Shown here piece by piece: positions 48,540 through 58,049 of a stretch of DNA of 64,000 nt. How positions within the stretch are numbered: the stretch's first letter is position 1; each line of letters starts with the position of its first letter. The notes below the pieces were generated by a model. That model ran no database searches and was not told the DNA's origin. It saw only the letters and a program-made list of their open reading frames with translations. This DNA comes from Paracoccaceae bacterium (GTDB lineage Bacteria; Pseudomonadota; Alphaproteobacteria; Rhodobacterales; Rhodobacteraceae), in NCBI GenBank assembly GCA_016778765.1, contig JADHOV010000008.1, forward strand, positions 32,609-96,608. Reading direction: 5' to 3'. A program made the position numbers and the translations under genes.

Positions 48540-49211
48540 ATGCCGATCACCTTCAAATTTTTAACCGTTAAATCGGTTCCGCGCTTGTGGTGGAGCGCAC
48601 CGCGCGCTTTAACCTTGCGCCCGCCCTTCAGATCATTTCTGGGTTTGGTCTTCGGGTTGATCCTTTTTGGCTTGGGAGAGGCGCTTTTGGTGGCGGCGGG
48701 AATCGGCGTCAGCCCTTGGACGGTGTTGGCCGAGGGGATCGCCAAAACCGCAGATCTCAGCCTTGGCATCACAACCTTCTTGATCAGTCTCAGCGTGTTG
48801 ATTTTATGGATCCCGCTGCGCCAAACACCAGGGCTAGGCACCTTGCTCAATGCCTTGATCATCGCCTTTATGTTAGATTTTTCGTTGCCGTATCTGCCAA
48901 GGCCTGAAGATTTACTACTGCAGATTGTTCTCGCATTTCTGGGTGTTTTCACCACGGGGCTAGGGGGAGCGATCTATCTTATTGCAAATTTAGGCCCCGG
49001 CCCCCGCGACGGTTTAATGACCGGGCTCCAAGCGATGAGCGGCCACCCTCTGGCCTTGGTGCGCAGCGTCTTAGAGGTGATGGTGGTTCTGGCAGGCTTT
49101 GCCCTTGGTGGCACGCTTGGCCTTGGAACGCTGTTTTTTGCCTTCGGCATCGGTCCGGCGATCGCATTCTGTCTCAGCTTGCTATCGCATCTCTTCACGC
49201 AGCCTAAATGA
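48540..49211 (+). CDS. YczE/YitT-like integral membrane protein
   Basis: A 223-residue protein of about five hydrophobic helices. FLGLVFGLILFGLGEALLVAA opens the first, and LGPGPRDGLMTGLQAMSG is the conserved cytoplasmic segment of the YczE/COG2364 family. Members are thought to be transport-like proteins of unknown substrate. ATG 48540 lies after GAGATAGGC with no strong site. It converges on efp, 7 bp away. Confidence 0.8.
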   Translation: MPITFKFLTVKSVPRLWWSAPRALTLRPPFRSFLGLVFGLILFGLGEALLVAAGIGVSPWTVLAEGIAKTADLSLGITTFLISLSVLILWIPLRQTPGLGTLLNALIIAFMLDFSLPYLPRPEDLLLQIVLAFLGVFTTGLGGAIYLIANLGPGPRDGLMTGLQAMSGHPLALVRSVLEVMVVLAGFALGGTLGLGTLFFAFGIGPAIAFCLSLLSHLFTQPK

Positions 49212-49218
49212 CAGCGGC

Positions 49219-49782
49219 TTAGGCGCGTTCGGAATATTCCATCAGCTCTGTGTTCACCACGATATTTTCATCCTGCCCAATAAAGGGCGGTACCATCACT
49301 TTCACGCCATTATCCAAAATCGCAGGTTTGAAACTATTTGCCGCTGTTTGACCTTTAACCACAGGTTCTGTTTCAGCCACTTGGCAGACCACTTTTTGCG
49401 GTAGCGACGCATTTAGCGCTTCTTCTTCGTAAAATTCAACCACGATTGTCATGCCATCTTGCAAAAACGGCCGCCGCTCACCCAAAAGCTCGGCAGGAAG
49501 TTCGATCTGGTCAAAGGTTTCGGCGTCCATGAACACCAGCATGCCGTCACTTTCATAGAGAAACTGTTGGTCTTTTTGCTCGAGCCGCACCTTTTCAACC
49601 TTGTCAGCGCTGCGAAAACGCTCGTTAAGTTTTGATCCGTTGCGCAAATTTCGCATCTCAACCTGAGCAAATGCACCGCCTTTGCCCGGCTTCACATGAT
49701 CGACTTTTACGGCGGCCCAGAGCCCCCCCTCATGCTCTAAAACATTACCTGGACGAATTTCATTACCATTTATTTTGGGCAT
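49219..49782 (-). CDS. efp: Elongation factor P
   Basis: A 187-residue three-domain OB-fold protein that helps ribosomes pass polyproline stretches. [20 protein letters not shown] starts domain 1, and the tip lysine lies in [16 protein letters not shown]. The second ATG (49782) is preferred because it is six bases after AGG and gives the usual length, while 49785 is only three bases away. It stands alone on the minus strand. Confidence 0.96.
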   Translation of the reverse strand: MPKINGNEIRPGNVLEHEGGLWAAVKVDHVKPGKGGAFAQVEMRNLRNGSKLNERFRSADKVEKVRLEQKDQQFLYESDGMLVFMDAETFDQIELPAELLGERRPFLQDGMTIVVEFYEEEALNASLPQKVVCQVAETEPVVKGQTAANSFKPAILDNGVKVMVPPFIGQDENIVVNTELMEYSERA

Positions 49783-49994
49783 CATACACCTGATATAAAG
49801 AAGTTGAATTTACGTTGCGCCACCCTATATCTACGCCACAAGGGCTTGGCAACCTATTCGAAGGGAAGGTAGCAGATCACAAGGCATGCACAGGACGCAT
49901 GGGAGATATGCAAAATAAGGCTACCCGAATCGGTTCAAATAAGTCATAAGCAACGTTACGTCAAAAATACAAGAGCAAGAATAAAGGACGCGAA

Positions 49995-50315
49995 ATGAAA
50001 GATTTTGTGGACGCAACAGCGTTTAACAGCGAGCAAGGCAACAGGGCCCGCAAATTATTTGCAGCTGTGGTTTTGGCCGCTCTAGATGATGCGATTGCTG
50101 ATGATAAGAAATACGGCAATGGACCTGAGCAGATTGCTCGTTGGGCCCGTTCGCGCGACGGACGCGAAGTTCTGTCATGCGCTGGAATTGATCCAAATGA
50201 GCGCGTGGTGAGCGGTTTGATGGAATTTGTGGGCAAAGGCGTCAGAACCTCTGTTGCGCTGTCACGCGAAGAAAGCGAACGCCGCAACGCAGCCCAGCAG
50301 GCAGAGGCGGCATAA
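49995..50315 (+). CDS. DUF6280-like conserved small protein
   Basis: A 106-residue soluble, mostly helical protein (EQGNRARKLFAAVVLAALDD, GPEQIARWARSRDGREVLSC). It looks like a Rhodobacteraceae-specific family (DUF6280 in my memory, not checked). It has a good AAAGGA site before ATG 49995 and is followed by a strong intrinsic terminator, so it is a monocistronic, probably well-expressed gene. Function unknown. Confidence 0.82.
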   Translation: MKDFVDATAFNSEQGNRARKLFAAVVLAALDDAIADDKKYGNGPEQIARWARSRDGREVLSCAGIDPNERVVSGLMEFVGKGVRTSVALSREESERRNAAQQAEAA

Positions 50316-50341
50316 CTACCTCAGCTATGAACTAGATTTTG

Positions 50342-50373
50342 GGCGTTAGATCTTCGGATCTGGCGCCTTTTTC
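50342..50373 (+). terminator. Strong intrinsic terminator after the DUF6280-like gene
   Basis: GGCGTTAGATC-TTCG-GATCTGGCGCC: an 11 bp stem (two G-U pairs) with a UUCG tetraloop at 50354-50357, then TTTTT. It lies 27 bp after the stop. Confidence 0.93.
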
Positions 50374-50407
50374 ATGCAGCCTCCCCAGATTGTTCATCCG
50401 ATTGCGC

Positions 50408-50947
50408 TTATCCGTCACTGGCTTTCAACGCTGCGCGCACCTCATGCTGAACCAAATTGCGCACATTCTTGGTGATTTTTTCGCCCAGCACACCGCGCAA
50501 CTCGCGCCGAATGATTTCAGAAATCATCAGCTCAAGGTCTTCGTTATCCATTTGCAACAAGCTATCCGAGCTCTGTGTCGCGCTTGAATTTTCTGGCGTT
50601 CTCGATCTGTGATCGCGCGCATGCATCGGCATGGCAGAAGAAAAAGTTGAGATCTCGGGGCCATCATCAGTCAGAATACTTTTTTGTACCTCTGGCTCTG
50701 AGCCGGCACCCAAATCGATTAAACCTTCCAGTTTTGCAACTTTATCTTTTAAACTAAGCGTGCGCACAATGCGCTCGACAGCAGGCTCCTGTCCGCCCGT
50801 ATTGATCCGCAGGGACGGGTCTAAAAACAACCTTTCGGCTTTTTTCCGCAGAACCGGATCTGCCGCTTCACTTTCTTCATCCGCAATTAGTTGCTTAAGC
50901 GATACCAAAAGGTCACTCAGATTCGCTTGTGAAACAGGTCCGTCCAT
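50408..50947 (-). CDS. Conserved hypothetical protein with helical C-terminus
   Basis: A 179-residue acidic, largely disordered protein. Its N-terminus has a helical region (LSDLLVSLKQLIADEESEAA) and the C-terminus a conserved pattern LELMISEIIRRELRGVLGEK followed by NVRNLVQHEVRAAL. It resembles PopZ/DUF2497-like alphaproteobacterial proteins in layout (disordered middle, conserved C-terminal helices), but this is only a loose likeness. It lies above tolC with a 110 bp gap. Function unknown. Confidence 0.65.
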   Translation of the reverse strand: MDGPVSQANLSDLLVSLKQLIADEESEAADPVLRKKAERLFLDPSLRINTGGQEPAVERIVRTLSLKDKVAKLEGLIDLGAGSEPEVQKSILTDDGPEISTFSSAMPMHARDHRSRTPENSSATQSSDSLLQMDNEDLELMISEIIRRELRGVLGEKITKNVRNLVQHEVRAALKASDG

Positions 50948-51061
50948 CCAGATCGCCTTTACCAGCCTTCACAAAAATATAACGTTGATAGAGTTTACGC
51001 ACAAGTGAAAGGCAGAAATTGCCACACTATCACCCTAGGCAAGGCGTGTTGCGCATTAAAT

Positions 51062-52462
51062 TCAGGGCGAAAGCGCCTTTAGAACACGATCCAGTTTGCT
51101 GCCCCGCACGCTGCGTTTGGTGGGGGCAGATTTCACCAAATTATAATATTCGGCCGGATCAAATTTTTGCACTGGAAGATTTAACGATTCTGCGGTGAGC
51201 TGACCCATACTCATCAACACACGGTACCCGGCGATCACCTCATCGGTAAGCGAGGTTACCCGGTCTGCTTTGGCATCCAATAATTCTTGTTCTGCATTCA
51301 AAACATCCAGCGTCGTGCGCGCGCCCACGGCGGCTTCTTCACGCACGCCTTCAAACGCCACCACCGCGGCGCGTATTTGCTCATCGGTTGCCGCCCGGCT
51401 CGCACGGGCCATCTGCAACAGAGCAAACGCACTGCCCGCCTGTTGCTCAATCTTGGCTTTTGTCACGTAAAGACCAGCCCGCTGCGCATCACGCCGCGCT
51501 TTGGCTTGGCGCACCAAAGCCGACAATCTTCCACCAGAGTAAATCAGGCCCTCTGCAGAGACACCAAAAGAATTTGAATTTGAAAAATTATCCCCTTCAC
51601 TGTCTGAATAGCCCAGCGAGCCTGAAAGCTTTACCGTCATGCCAGTGCCTGCTTCTGCGCGCAGCACGTTTAACTCGGCTTGCTTAATATCATGCTGGAG
51701 CGCGATCAGTTCGGGATGCGCCCGCAACGCCTTTTCTTTTACATCAGACGCTTTGCCCGGAAGATTGGGCGCCTTTTTCGGCGCCGATAATTTTCCCGGC
51801 GCCTTGCCGACCGCTTGTTTGTAAGATTCTTTTGCCTGAACCAAATTCGCCTGCGCAGCGGCAAGAGCACTGGTTGACGCAGCCAGGCGCGCTTCGGCAA
51901 AAGCGACATCCGTTTTGGTAATTTCACCCACGTCAAAGCGATCCTGAGCAGCTCTCAGTTCCTCTTTAATCACGCGCACATTATTTTCACGCAGGCCCAC
52001 GATTTCAATATCGCGGCGCACTTTCACAAAGGCCTCAATCGCTGAAAACAACACTTGTTGTTCAACCAAAATAAGCGACTGACGCGTTGAGAGCACTGCT
52101 TCCTTCGCGGCATCTATAGCAAGTTTATTTTGCCCACCATCGTAGATTGTTAACGCCGCTGTCACGTCAAGGTTTGCGGAATTCGTGGATATACCCGACG
52201 TGGTATTCAGTGGCGCGGTGTTTCTGGAACCAAACTGGCGCTGCAAGCTCGAGCTCCAGCTCAGCACCGGCTTTAACGCAGAAGCCGCCACCGCTACATC
52301 TTCATCTGCGGCACGCAGCAAAGCGCGGTTTTGCGTTAAAAGGCCCTTGTTATTATAGGCATCCACGAGCGTTTGTTGCAGGCTTCCAGCCCCTACGGGT
52401 GCCGCCAGGATAACCGATAAAATAAACAAGTTCAGTGTTTTGAAAACTTTCATCGTGCACAT
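51062..52462 (-). CDS. tolC: TolC-family outer-membrane channel protein
   Basis: A 466-residue outer-membrane efflux protein. The signal peptide is LFILSVILAAPVGAG (residues about 11-25). Two long helical repeats contain the TolC pattern (RFDVGEITKTDVAFAEARLA and VGARTTLDVLNAEQELLDA). It forms the exit duct of type I secretion and drug pumps. Gene order pcm-tolC is common in Rhodobacteraceae. 58 bp separate them. Confidence 0.93.
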   Translation of the reverse strand: MCTMKVFKTLNLFILSVILAAPVGAGSLQQTLVDAYNNKGLLTQNRALLRAADEDVAVAASALKPVLSWSSSLQRQFGSRNTAPLNTTSGISTNSANLDVTAALTIYDGGQNKLAIDAAKEAVLSTRQSLILVEQQVLFSAIEAFVKVRRDIEIVGLRENNVRVIKEELRAAQDRFDVGEITKTDVAFAEARLAASTSALAAAQANLVQAKESYKQAVGKAPGKLSAPKKAPNLPGKASDVKEKALRAHPELIALQHDIKQAELNVLRAEAGTGMTVKLSGSLGYSDSEGDNFSNSNSFGVSAEGLIYSGGRLSALVRQAKARRDAQRAGLYVTKAKIEQQAGSAFALLQMARASRAATDEQIRAAVVAFEGVREEAAVGARTTLDVLNAEQELLDAKADRVTSLTDEVIAGYRVLMSMGQLTAESLNLPVQKFDPAEYYNLVKSAPTKRSVRGSKLDRVLKALSP

Positions 52463-52520
52463 CGACCCTTACAATACATAGCCACCCTGCCTGAGAAAAG
52501 CTTAGCCCAAGACGCGCGCT

Positions 52521-53174
52521 TTACAAGGCAAAATCACGCGCGGCCTGAAAGCCCGGCAAGAGTGGAGCGCCCGCATTAAACAGCGCCCGCCACGTCACCC
52601 AACCATTCAATTTATATCCAATTTTGGCCGTGCCCAACGCAGCATCAGAGAAAATACACGCGATCCGTCCACCTTCTTTTAGCTGCGCTACAAGTCCTGG
52701 CGGTACCATCTCAACCGCACCCTCAATCACGATCACATCGTAAGGACCGTGCTGCGCCGCTCCCTCAATCAGGTGTCCAAGCTGTAAAATAACGTTATCG
52801 GCCTCAGCTTCGGTGAGGGCATCTTGCGCCTCTGCAATGCGCTCGGGGGTATCTTCGAGCGCCACAACCGCCTCAGACATCCGCGCCATCACCGCGGCGG
52901 AATATCCAAGCCCAGCGCCGATATCGAGCACCAAATCTGTTTTTTGAAGGTCCAAAGCGTCCAACATTTTTGCCAAACTGCGCGCTTCTAATAAAACGCG
53001 GCCATCGCCTAAACCAACATTTTCACCAATATAAGCGGCTTCGCGTTTGTCCCGCGGTACAAATAATTCCCGCTGAACGGTTAACATGGCCTGAATAATC
53101 GGAAATTTGGTTACATCCGAAGGGCGGACCTGGGTATCAACCATCATCAAACGGCGGGCTGCAAAATCACTCAT
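52521..53174 (-). CDS. pcm: Protein-L-isoaspartate O-methyltransferase
   Basis: A 217-residue SAM enzyme that starts repair of isoaspartyl residues. The DTQVRPSDVTKFPI start, LDIGAGLGYSAAVMARM SAM loop and VIVIEGAVEMVPPGLVAQLK match the PCMT family as found in alphaproteobacteria. It lies above tolC and may share its promoter. Confidence 0.9.
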   Translation of the reverse strand: MSDFAARRLMMVDTQVRPSDVTKFPIIQAMLTVQRELFVPRDKREAAYIGENVGLGDGRVLLEARSLAKMLDALDLQKTDLVLDIGAGLGYSAAVMARMSEAVVALEDTPERIAEAQDALTEAEADNVILQLGHLIEGAAQHGPYDVIVIEGAVEMVPPGLVAQLKEGGRIACIFSDAALGTAKIGYKLNGWVTWRALFNAGAPLLPGFQAARDFAL

Positions 53175-53474
53175 ATTGGCGCTCTATCAATCTACATTTG
53201 CCCGCGTTTTGACATAAAGCACGCGCAGGGGCAACGGCCACATTGATTTTGAGTTTGAAAAATCACGCTTTCCGGCCAGCACTGTAGATTTCATATAGCC
53301 TTTGCCCGAGATATTGCCTTGAGCCGAAACCCAACATAAAAACCGCATCTTTATCGGTTGGAGTTGAAAAGCAACTGGACAAAGAAATCACGACCGTTAC
53401 CTTCACCCCCCGAGATAACGCGGCTTGCCCAGGCAACCGCCAGCAAGCGAACAAAAAGGCCGGGGGCGCCAAAT
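53175..53474. other. Gap between pcm and panE, no gene seen
   Basis: About 300 bp between divergent genes. The open frame that continues upstream from panE (from 53358) has no ribosome site or conserved sequence. Promoters for both genes should lie here but no clear -35/-10 pair stands out. Confidence 0.5.
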
Positions 53475-54401
53475 ATGAAAATTGCGATTATCGGTGTGGG
53501 GGCAATGGGTTCAATTTATGCCGGTATGCTTAGCGAAGCCGGGCATGAGGTATGGGCCATTGATCCCTGGGCGGCGCATGTGGCGGCGATCAATGCTAAA
53601 GGCTTACGCTTGTCAGGGGCAAGCGGTAATCGGGTTATAAATACGCTGCGGGCCAGCGTTGATATATCACAAGTCGGGCGATGCGATATCTGCGTGATTG
53701 CCACGAAAGCCTCGGGCGTTGCTGCCGCGGCAAAAGCCATTGCCTCTGTCATCGGGCCCGATTGTTTGGTTTTAACCATTCAAAATGGCTTGGGTGCAGA
53801 TCAGCGCCTTGCCCAGCATATGCCGATGCATAACGTGCTGCTCGGGGTGGCTGATGGCTTTGGGGCATCGATGAAAGGCCCCGGACACGCCCATCACAAC
53901 GCGATGAAGCTTATCCGTATCGGTGAAATCACGGGCGGCATAACCCCCCGCCTCAGCGCGCTGGAAGCGCTATTTCAAAACGCCGGGTTCAACGCAAAAG
54001 CCTTTGAAAATATCAACACATTGATTTGGGAAAAGTTTTTATGCAACGTCACCTTTAGCGCGCCCTGCACTGTCTATGAGCAAACCGTTGGCGCTTTGAT
54101 GGCGGATCAGGATCATTGGATGGTTGCGCTGGCTGCAATGCAAGAGGCCTATCGTTTGGGGCAAGCCAAAAATATCGCGTTTAGCTTCGAAGATCCGGTG
54201 GCCTATGTAACCGCTTTTGGGGCACAGATGCCCGATGCGCGCCCCTCAATGTTATTGGATTTCATAGCCCAAAAACCCTCTGAGCTCGACGCGATTAATG
54301 GTATGGTTCCTGTGTTGAGCAAAGAACTGGGCCTTCCCACCCCTGTGAATGATGATTTGGTCGCCAAAGTTCGGCTCAAAGAAGCCAGTTTTAAAGGTTA
54401 A
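53475..54401 (+). CDS. panE: Ketopantoate reductase family protein
   Basis: A 308-residue NADPH-dependent 2-dehydropantoate 2-reductase-like enzyme. The Rossmann motif IAIIGVGAMGSIYAGMLSEA is at the start, CVIATKASGVAAAAKAIASV follows, and the catalytic Lys and Asn lie in NINTLIWEKFLCNVTFSAP. RPSMLLDF near the end is the C-terminal substrate motif. It may serve pantothenate synthesis or another 2-keto acid. The FAH hydrolase gene 4 bp downstream suggests a small catabolic unit instead. Confidence 0.82.
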   Translation: MKIAIIGVGAMGSIYAGMLSEAGHEVWAIDPWAAHVAAINAKGLRLSGASGNRVINTLRASVDISQVGRCDICVIATKASGVAAAAKAIASVIGPDCLVLTIQNGLGADQRLAQHMPMHNVLLGVADGFGASMKGPGHAHHNAMKLIRIGEITGGITPRLSALEALFQNAGFNAKAFENINTLIWEKFLCNVTFSAPCTVYEQTVGALMADQDHWMVALAAMQEAYRLGQAKNIAFSFEDPVAYVTAFGAQMPDARPSMLLDFIAQKPSELDAINGMVPVLSKELGLPTPVNDDLVAKVRLKEASFKG

Positions 54402-54405
54402 GGCT

Positions 54406-55251
54406 ATGCTGCTTGCCTCTGCTTTCGTAAAGAATACCCCTGTTTATGGCGTGCTTGGGCCAAGCTTGTTTTTTCCTGCGACTGCCGATGTTCTGGGACG
54501 CTGGCCCAGCCTGAAAGACCTGATCGCCGATGATGCGCTGGATGTTTTAAAAGCGCAACTGGAGGCGGGCATCGATTTAGAAGCGGTAACATTGCGCCAA
54601 CCAATCCCCAATGCTTCAAAAATCATCTGCGTTGGGCTCAATTATCGAAAACCCTATCCGGTTGACGGGGTGGCGCCGCCTGATCCAGAGCATATTATTC
54701 TTTTTGGAAAAGAACAAAGCAGCATGGTGGCCCATCACGAGCCGCTGCAGCCCCCCGCTGGCATGGCCGGCCAAAGCTTTGATTACGAAGGCGAGATTGC
54801 CGTGGTGATTGGCAAGCCTGCATTTCAAATCAGCGAAGAAACGTCTTTGGATCATGTATTAGGCTATTCCGCCTTGAATGATGGCTCGGTACGCAATTGG
54901 CAAAAGCACAGCATTTATGCAGGCAAGAACTTTTATCATTCTGGATCTTGGGGACCGGCAATTCTAACCAAAGATGCGCTGGATGATCCGGATGAATTGC
55001 GCCTCAAAACCTTTGTGAACGGCGAATTGCGCCAAAGCTGCCACGCCAAAGAAATGGTATTTTCAGTCGCTGCGCAAATCGCCTATATCTCGCATCTTTT
55101 TCCGCTTGAAGCAGGAGATGTTATTGCAACCGGCTCTCCAGATGGGACGGGCGGCGCCCGCAACCCAAAAGCGTTTTTGCGCCCGGGTGACCTTGTTGAG
55201 GTTCAAGTTGGCGCGCAGCTATCGCTAAAAAACCGCGTTGCACGCGCCTAA
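54406..55251 (+). CDS. Fumarylacetoacetate hydrolase-family protein
   Basis: A 281-residue FAH-fold metal-dependent hydrolase. KIICVGLNYRKPYPVDGV and IILFGKEQSSMVAHHE precede the metal site DYEGEIAVVIGK. GYSALNDGSVRNWQ and GDVIATGSPDGTGGARNP are the other family marks. Such enzymes cleave C-C bonds or act as 2-oxo acid decarboxylases in aromatic or pentose breakdown. ATG 54406 follows the panE stop by 4 bp; the longer frame overlaps panE. Confidence 0.88.
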   Translation: MLLASAFVKNTPVYGVLGPSLFFPATADVLGRWPSLKDLIADDALDVLKAQLEAGIDLEAVTLRQPIPNASKIICVGLNYRKPYPVDGVAPPDPEHIILFGKEQSSMVAHHEPLQPPAGMAGQSFDYEGEIAVVIGKPAFQISEETSLDHVLGYSALNDGSVRNWQKHSIYAGKNFYHSGSWGPAILTKDALDDPDELRLKTFVNGELRQSCHAKEMVFSVAAQIAYISHLFPLEAGDVIATGSPDGTGGARNPKAFLRPGDLVEVQVGAQLSLKNRVARA

Positions 55252-55335
55252 TTTGGCGCAGCGCCCAGACTTGGCGATCGTCTCATGCGCGCTAGCTCTC
55301 CCTCGTCAGGGTTTTGAAATTTACGGGAATTGCAG

Positions 55336-55881
55336 ATGACCAAATGGATCTACGGGTTGATTTTTAGCCTGCTCATCAGCCCCAGCTGGAGCGATACAAA
55401 GATGATCGATGCATTTGAAGAGCAGCCGGAACGCCGCTGGCGTTATTTTTCCGATCAAGTGATGGGCGGTTTGTCACAAGGCCAAGCAAATTTCGTTAAA
55501 GCCGATGCCCGCTTTAGCGCGCATTTATCGGGTTGGGTCACCACGCAGAATAATGGTGGATTCATCCAAATACGCCGCGAGATCAACGGCTTCAACTACC
55601 CTGATGCACAAGGTGTGACGCTCACAGTTAAAGGCAATGGAGAGCGCTATTACCTGCATCTGCGAACAAAACAAACGCGGCTTCCCTGGCATTACTATCA
55701 GGCCAGCTTTGACAGCAGTTCAGACTGGCAAAGCTTTTCCATACCGTTTTCCAGCTTTGAACGATCCGGCTGGGTCTTGGGGGCGGAAATCGACCCCGCG
55801 AGTATTTCAAGCTTGGGTATCGTCGCCTACGGAAAAGACCACCACGCAGATCTTTGGATAGATGAAATCGGGTTTTATTAA
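55336..55881 (+). CDS. CIA30-family secreted protein
   Basis: A 181-residue protein with a signal peptide (WIYGLIFSLLISPSWS) followed by a beta-sandwich CIA30 domain (RWRYFSDQVMGGLSQGQ, NNGGFIQIRREING, YYLHLRTKQTRLPWHYYQA, LGIVAYGKDHHADLWIDEI). CIA30 is named after a mitochondrial complex I assembly factor, but bacterial secreted forms have no proven role and may bind carbohydrates. ATG 55336 follows GGGA. Confidence 0.83.
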   Translation: MTKWIYGLIFSLLISPSWSDTKMIDAFEEQPERRWRYFSDQVMGGLSQGQANFVKADARFSAHLSGWVTTQNNGGFIQIRREINGFNYPDAQGVTLTVKGNGERYYLHLRTKQTRLPWHYYQASFDSSSDWQSFSIPFSSFERSGWVLGAEIDPASISSLGIVAYGKDHHADLWIDEIGFY

Positions 55882-55897
55882 ATAAAGATGGTAGCCC

Positions 55898-55915
55898 CTG
55901 ATAAAAAATTATCAG
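55898..55915. repeat. Perfect hairpin after the CIA30 gene
   Basis: CTGATAA-AAAA-TTATCAG, a 7 bp stem with a four-base loop, 17 bp after the stop. No T-tail follows on either strand, so it may be only a transcript end-point stabiliser. Confidence 0.5.
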
Positions 55916-56007
55916 CCAAGATAGAGGCATCACAGCGATCCGCGATATTTTGATATCCCCACCGCGTTGGGCCTGTTAGGCTTGGCCCAGCCAAAAAGAG
56001 GATGCGT

Positions 56008-57027
56008 ATGAAAAGTTTTTTAGACCCAAGGCAAATTTTGCACAATCCAAAGCATTTCATGTTTAATGGCCGCCAAGCAGAGAACCCCGAAACCCCCGCA
56101 CGTATTGAAATTTTAAAGGCAGGCGCTGAGGCCGCAGGCTGTGACTTTGAGGCCCCACGCGATTACGGGCTTGGCCCCATCAGCGCCATCCACTCTCCGC
56201 GTTATCTGACGTTTTTACAAAATATTTATACCCGCTGGTCGCGGATGAAAGACGGTGGTGATGAGGTGATACCAAATATCCACCCCGCCAACCGAGTGGA
56301 TTCTTATCCAGCCTCTGCGGTGGGTCAGGCGGGGTTTCATCAAGCCGATACAGCCTGCCCAATTTCCGCCCAAACATGGGAGGCGGCTTATTGGTCGGCT
56401 CAATCAGCCATCGCTGGGGCAGAACATATGCTTCAGGGGGGCAGCCGCGCCTATGTGCTATGCCGCCCCCCTGGCCATCACGCCATGAGTGAATTGGCTG
56501 GCGGGTTTTGCTTTTTGAACAATGCCGCTATTGCTGCGGATCTTTTAAGCAAAGCCGGCCGACGCGTCAGCGTTTTGGACATAGACGTGCATCACGGAAA
56601 CGGAACACAGAATATTTTTTACCACCGAAACGATGTTTTCACCGTGTCACTTCATGCCGATCCGGCGCGGTTTTATCCTTTTTACTGGGGGCACAGCGCT
56701 GAAACCGGAGCTGGTTTGGGCGCAGGCTATAACCTGAATCTGCCGCTTCCCCGCCGCAGCGGTGATGCCGATTATTTAACCGCTCTTGCGCAAGCTTTAG
56801 AGCACATTCAAGCCTATGGCACCGATTGTTTGGTGGTTGCGCTGGGCCTTGACGCTTATGAAGGCGATCCCTTTCAGGGCCTTGCAGTGAGCAGCGAGGG
56901 CTTCACCCAGATTGGCGAAGCCATCAGTGCTTTGGGCTGCCCGATTCTTTTGGTTCAAGAAGGCGGGTATATTTGCCCAGAATTGGGCATAAATTTAACC
57001 GCAGCCCTTGCAGGATTTGCAGCCTGA
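56008..57027 (+). CDS. Histone-deacetylase-family amidohydrolase (acetylpolyamine deacetylase-like)
   Basis: A 339-residue class II-type deacetylase. CRPPGHHAMSELAGGFCFLNN holds the catalytic His pair, VLDIDVHHGNGTQNIFY gives two Zn ligands, and LVVALGLDAYEGDPF the third. Bacterial members mostly remove acetyl from polyamines. It may work with the amine pathway at 16-24 kb, though they are far apart. ATG 56008 is six bases after AGAGG; the ATG at 56002 lies inside that spacing. Confidence 0.9.
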   Translation: MKSFLDPRQILHNPKHFMFNGRQAENPETPARIEILKAGAEAAGCDFEAPRDYGLGPISAIHSPRYLTFLQNIYTRWSRMKDGGDEVIPNIHPANRVDSYPASAVGQAGFHQADTACPISAQTWEAAYWSAQSAIAGAEHMLQGGSRAYVLCRPPGHHAMSELAGGFCFLNNAAIAADLLSKAGRRVSVLDIDVHHGNGTQNIFYHRNDVFTVSLHADPARFYPFYWGHSAETGAGLGAGYNLNLPLPRRSGDADYLTALAQALEHIQAYGTDCLVVALGLDAYEGDPFQGLAVSSEGFTQIGEAISALGCPILLVQEGGYICPELGINLTAALAGFAA

Positions 57028-57359
57028 TGGCGCAGATGAACCCAAACATCTGTTTGCGTATTAGGGCAAAAAGTGGGGCTTATAAAAAAGCTAAAGAAAA
57101 CAGATCTTAAGGCGATATTTTTACTGCTGCTCTCATTCTTGTTTTCTGTCTTATGTCTTTGCATGCCACGGTTTTACGTTCAAAATTTCGCGCGGCCGAG
57201 GCGCCGGTCTTCCAAAATTTTTGGCGGCACTGCCCGGCTTTGCCCAGTTGCGGAATACCGGCGCAACTAGGTTTTACAAAATCACCCTCTCCATCCCGCA
57301 ATGGTACTTAACATTTTTTGCGGGTTTTGCCGCCTGAAACATCTCTTTAGTTGATCACA
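57028..57359. other. Gap with no gene between deacetylase and PNPOx-like genes
   Basis: About 330 bp. It contains a small inverted repeat, CAGATG...CATCTG (57033-57052) followed by TTT, that could end the deacetylase message. An open frame 57073-57270 has no homology or ribosome site and is not called. Confidence 0.5.
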
Positions 57360-57908
57360 TTAGGGCGAAAGCCATATTCCGGCCCAGCGGTCGTCAGCTT
57401 GAAATGCCGCCCGGAAATGTTGCTCTTTGAGCGAAAGAAACTCAAGCTTTTGAACCACACAACTGCAAACCATAAACTGCGATCTCGACGGTGTGAGCGC
57501 ATAGGCAAAGGGGTCACGGATCGCAAGACCGGTGCGCGGGGTTTTGCCATATGCAATTTGACTGGGCCCGGGTACGTTTTGCCATTGAGCATCGCGATGG
57601 GCATCTTGGCGTAAAGCTATGCGCACGTGAAGCCGCAATTGGATGGCGCGATCCGGATCCCAAAACAATAATTGAGCCTGTGGATTGGCCTGCAACTCGG
57701 CACATTTCGAACTGCTAATATCGGTATGAAATTCCAAATTTTCACCCGCGCGATCAACGCCGCGCAGCACCACATGGCGCGCCTGTGGTTGGCCCTCTCT
57801 ATCCACCGTCGCCAAGGACATCAGCCGGAAGGGCGACTGCCCATCCACCTGCCCTTCCTCTAGAAGGCCCCATGCCTGATCCAAAAGCTTCGGAAGCGAG
57901 ATTTTCAT
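57360..57908 (-). CDS. Pyridoxamine 5'-phosphate oxidase-like flavoprotein
   Basis: A 182-residue split-barrel FMN-binding protein. SLATVDREGQPQARHVVLRG and EFHTDISSSKCAELQANPQA are the family stretches. The C-terminal part differs from true PdxH, lacking the RxH ending, so it is a PNPOx-like protein (the general-stress or Alr4036-type group) rather than the vitamin B6 enzyme. ATG 57908 is chosen over the longer frame. Confidence 0.8.
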   Translation of the reverse strand: MKISLPKLLDQAWGLLEEGQVDGQSPFRLMSLATVDREGQPQARHVVLRGVDRAGENLEFHTDISSSKCAELQANPQAQLLFWDPDRAIQLRLHVRIALRQDAHRDAQWQNVPGPSQIAYGKTPRTGLAIRDPFAYALTPSRSQFMVCSCVVQKLEFLSLKEQHFRAAFQADDRWAGIWLSP

Positions 57909-58049
57909 GTGGTTTGCCTTTTGTGACAAGAATGGAGTGTAAGCCGACTGACATGGGAAAGAGCCAATGCCCCGCGTAATCCACAATTAAAGCATTCAAG
58001 CACTTAATCAATAACGGCCAATATCATCCCGGCATAGGATCTCCAAAAC

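Noticed and set aside
57073..57270. 65-codon plus-strand frame between deacetylase and PNPOx-like genes
   Set aside because: Composition is not protein-like, no ribosome site, no known family.
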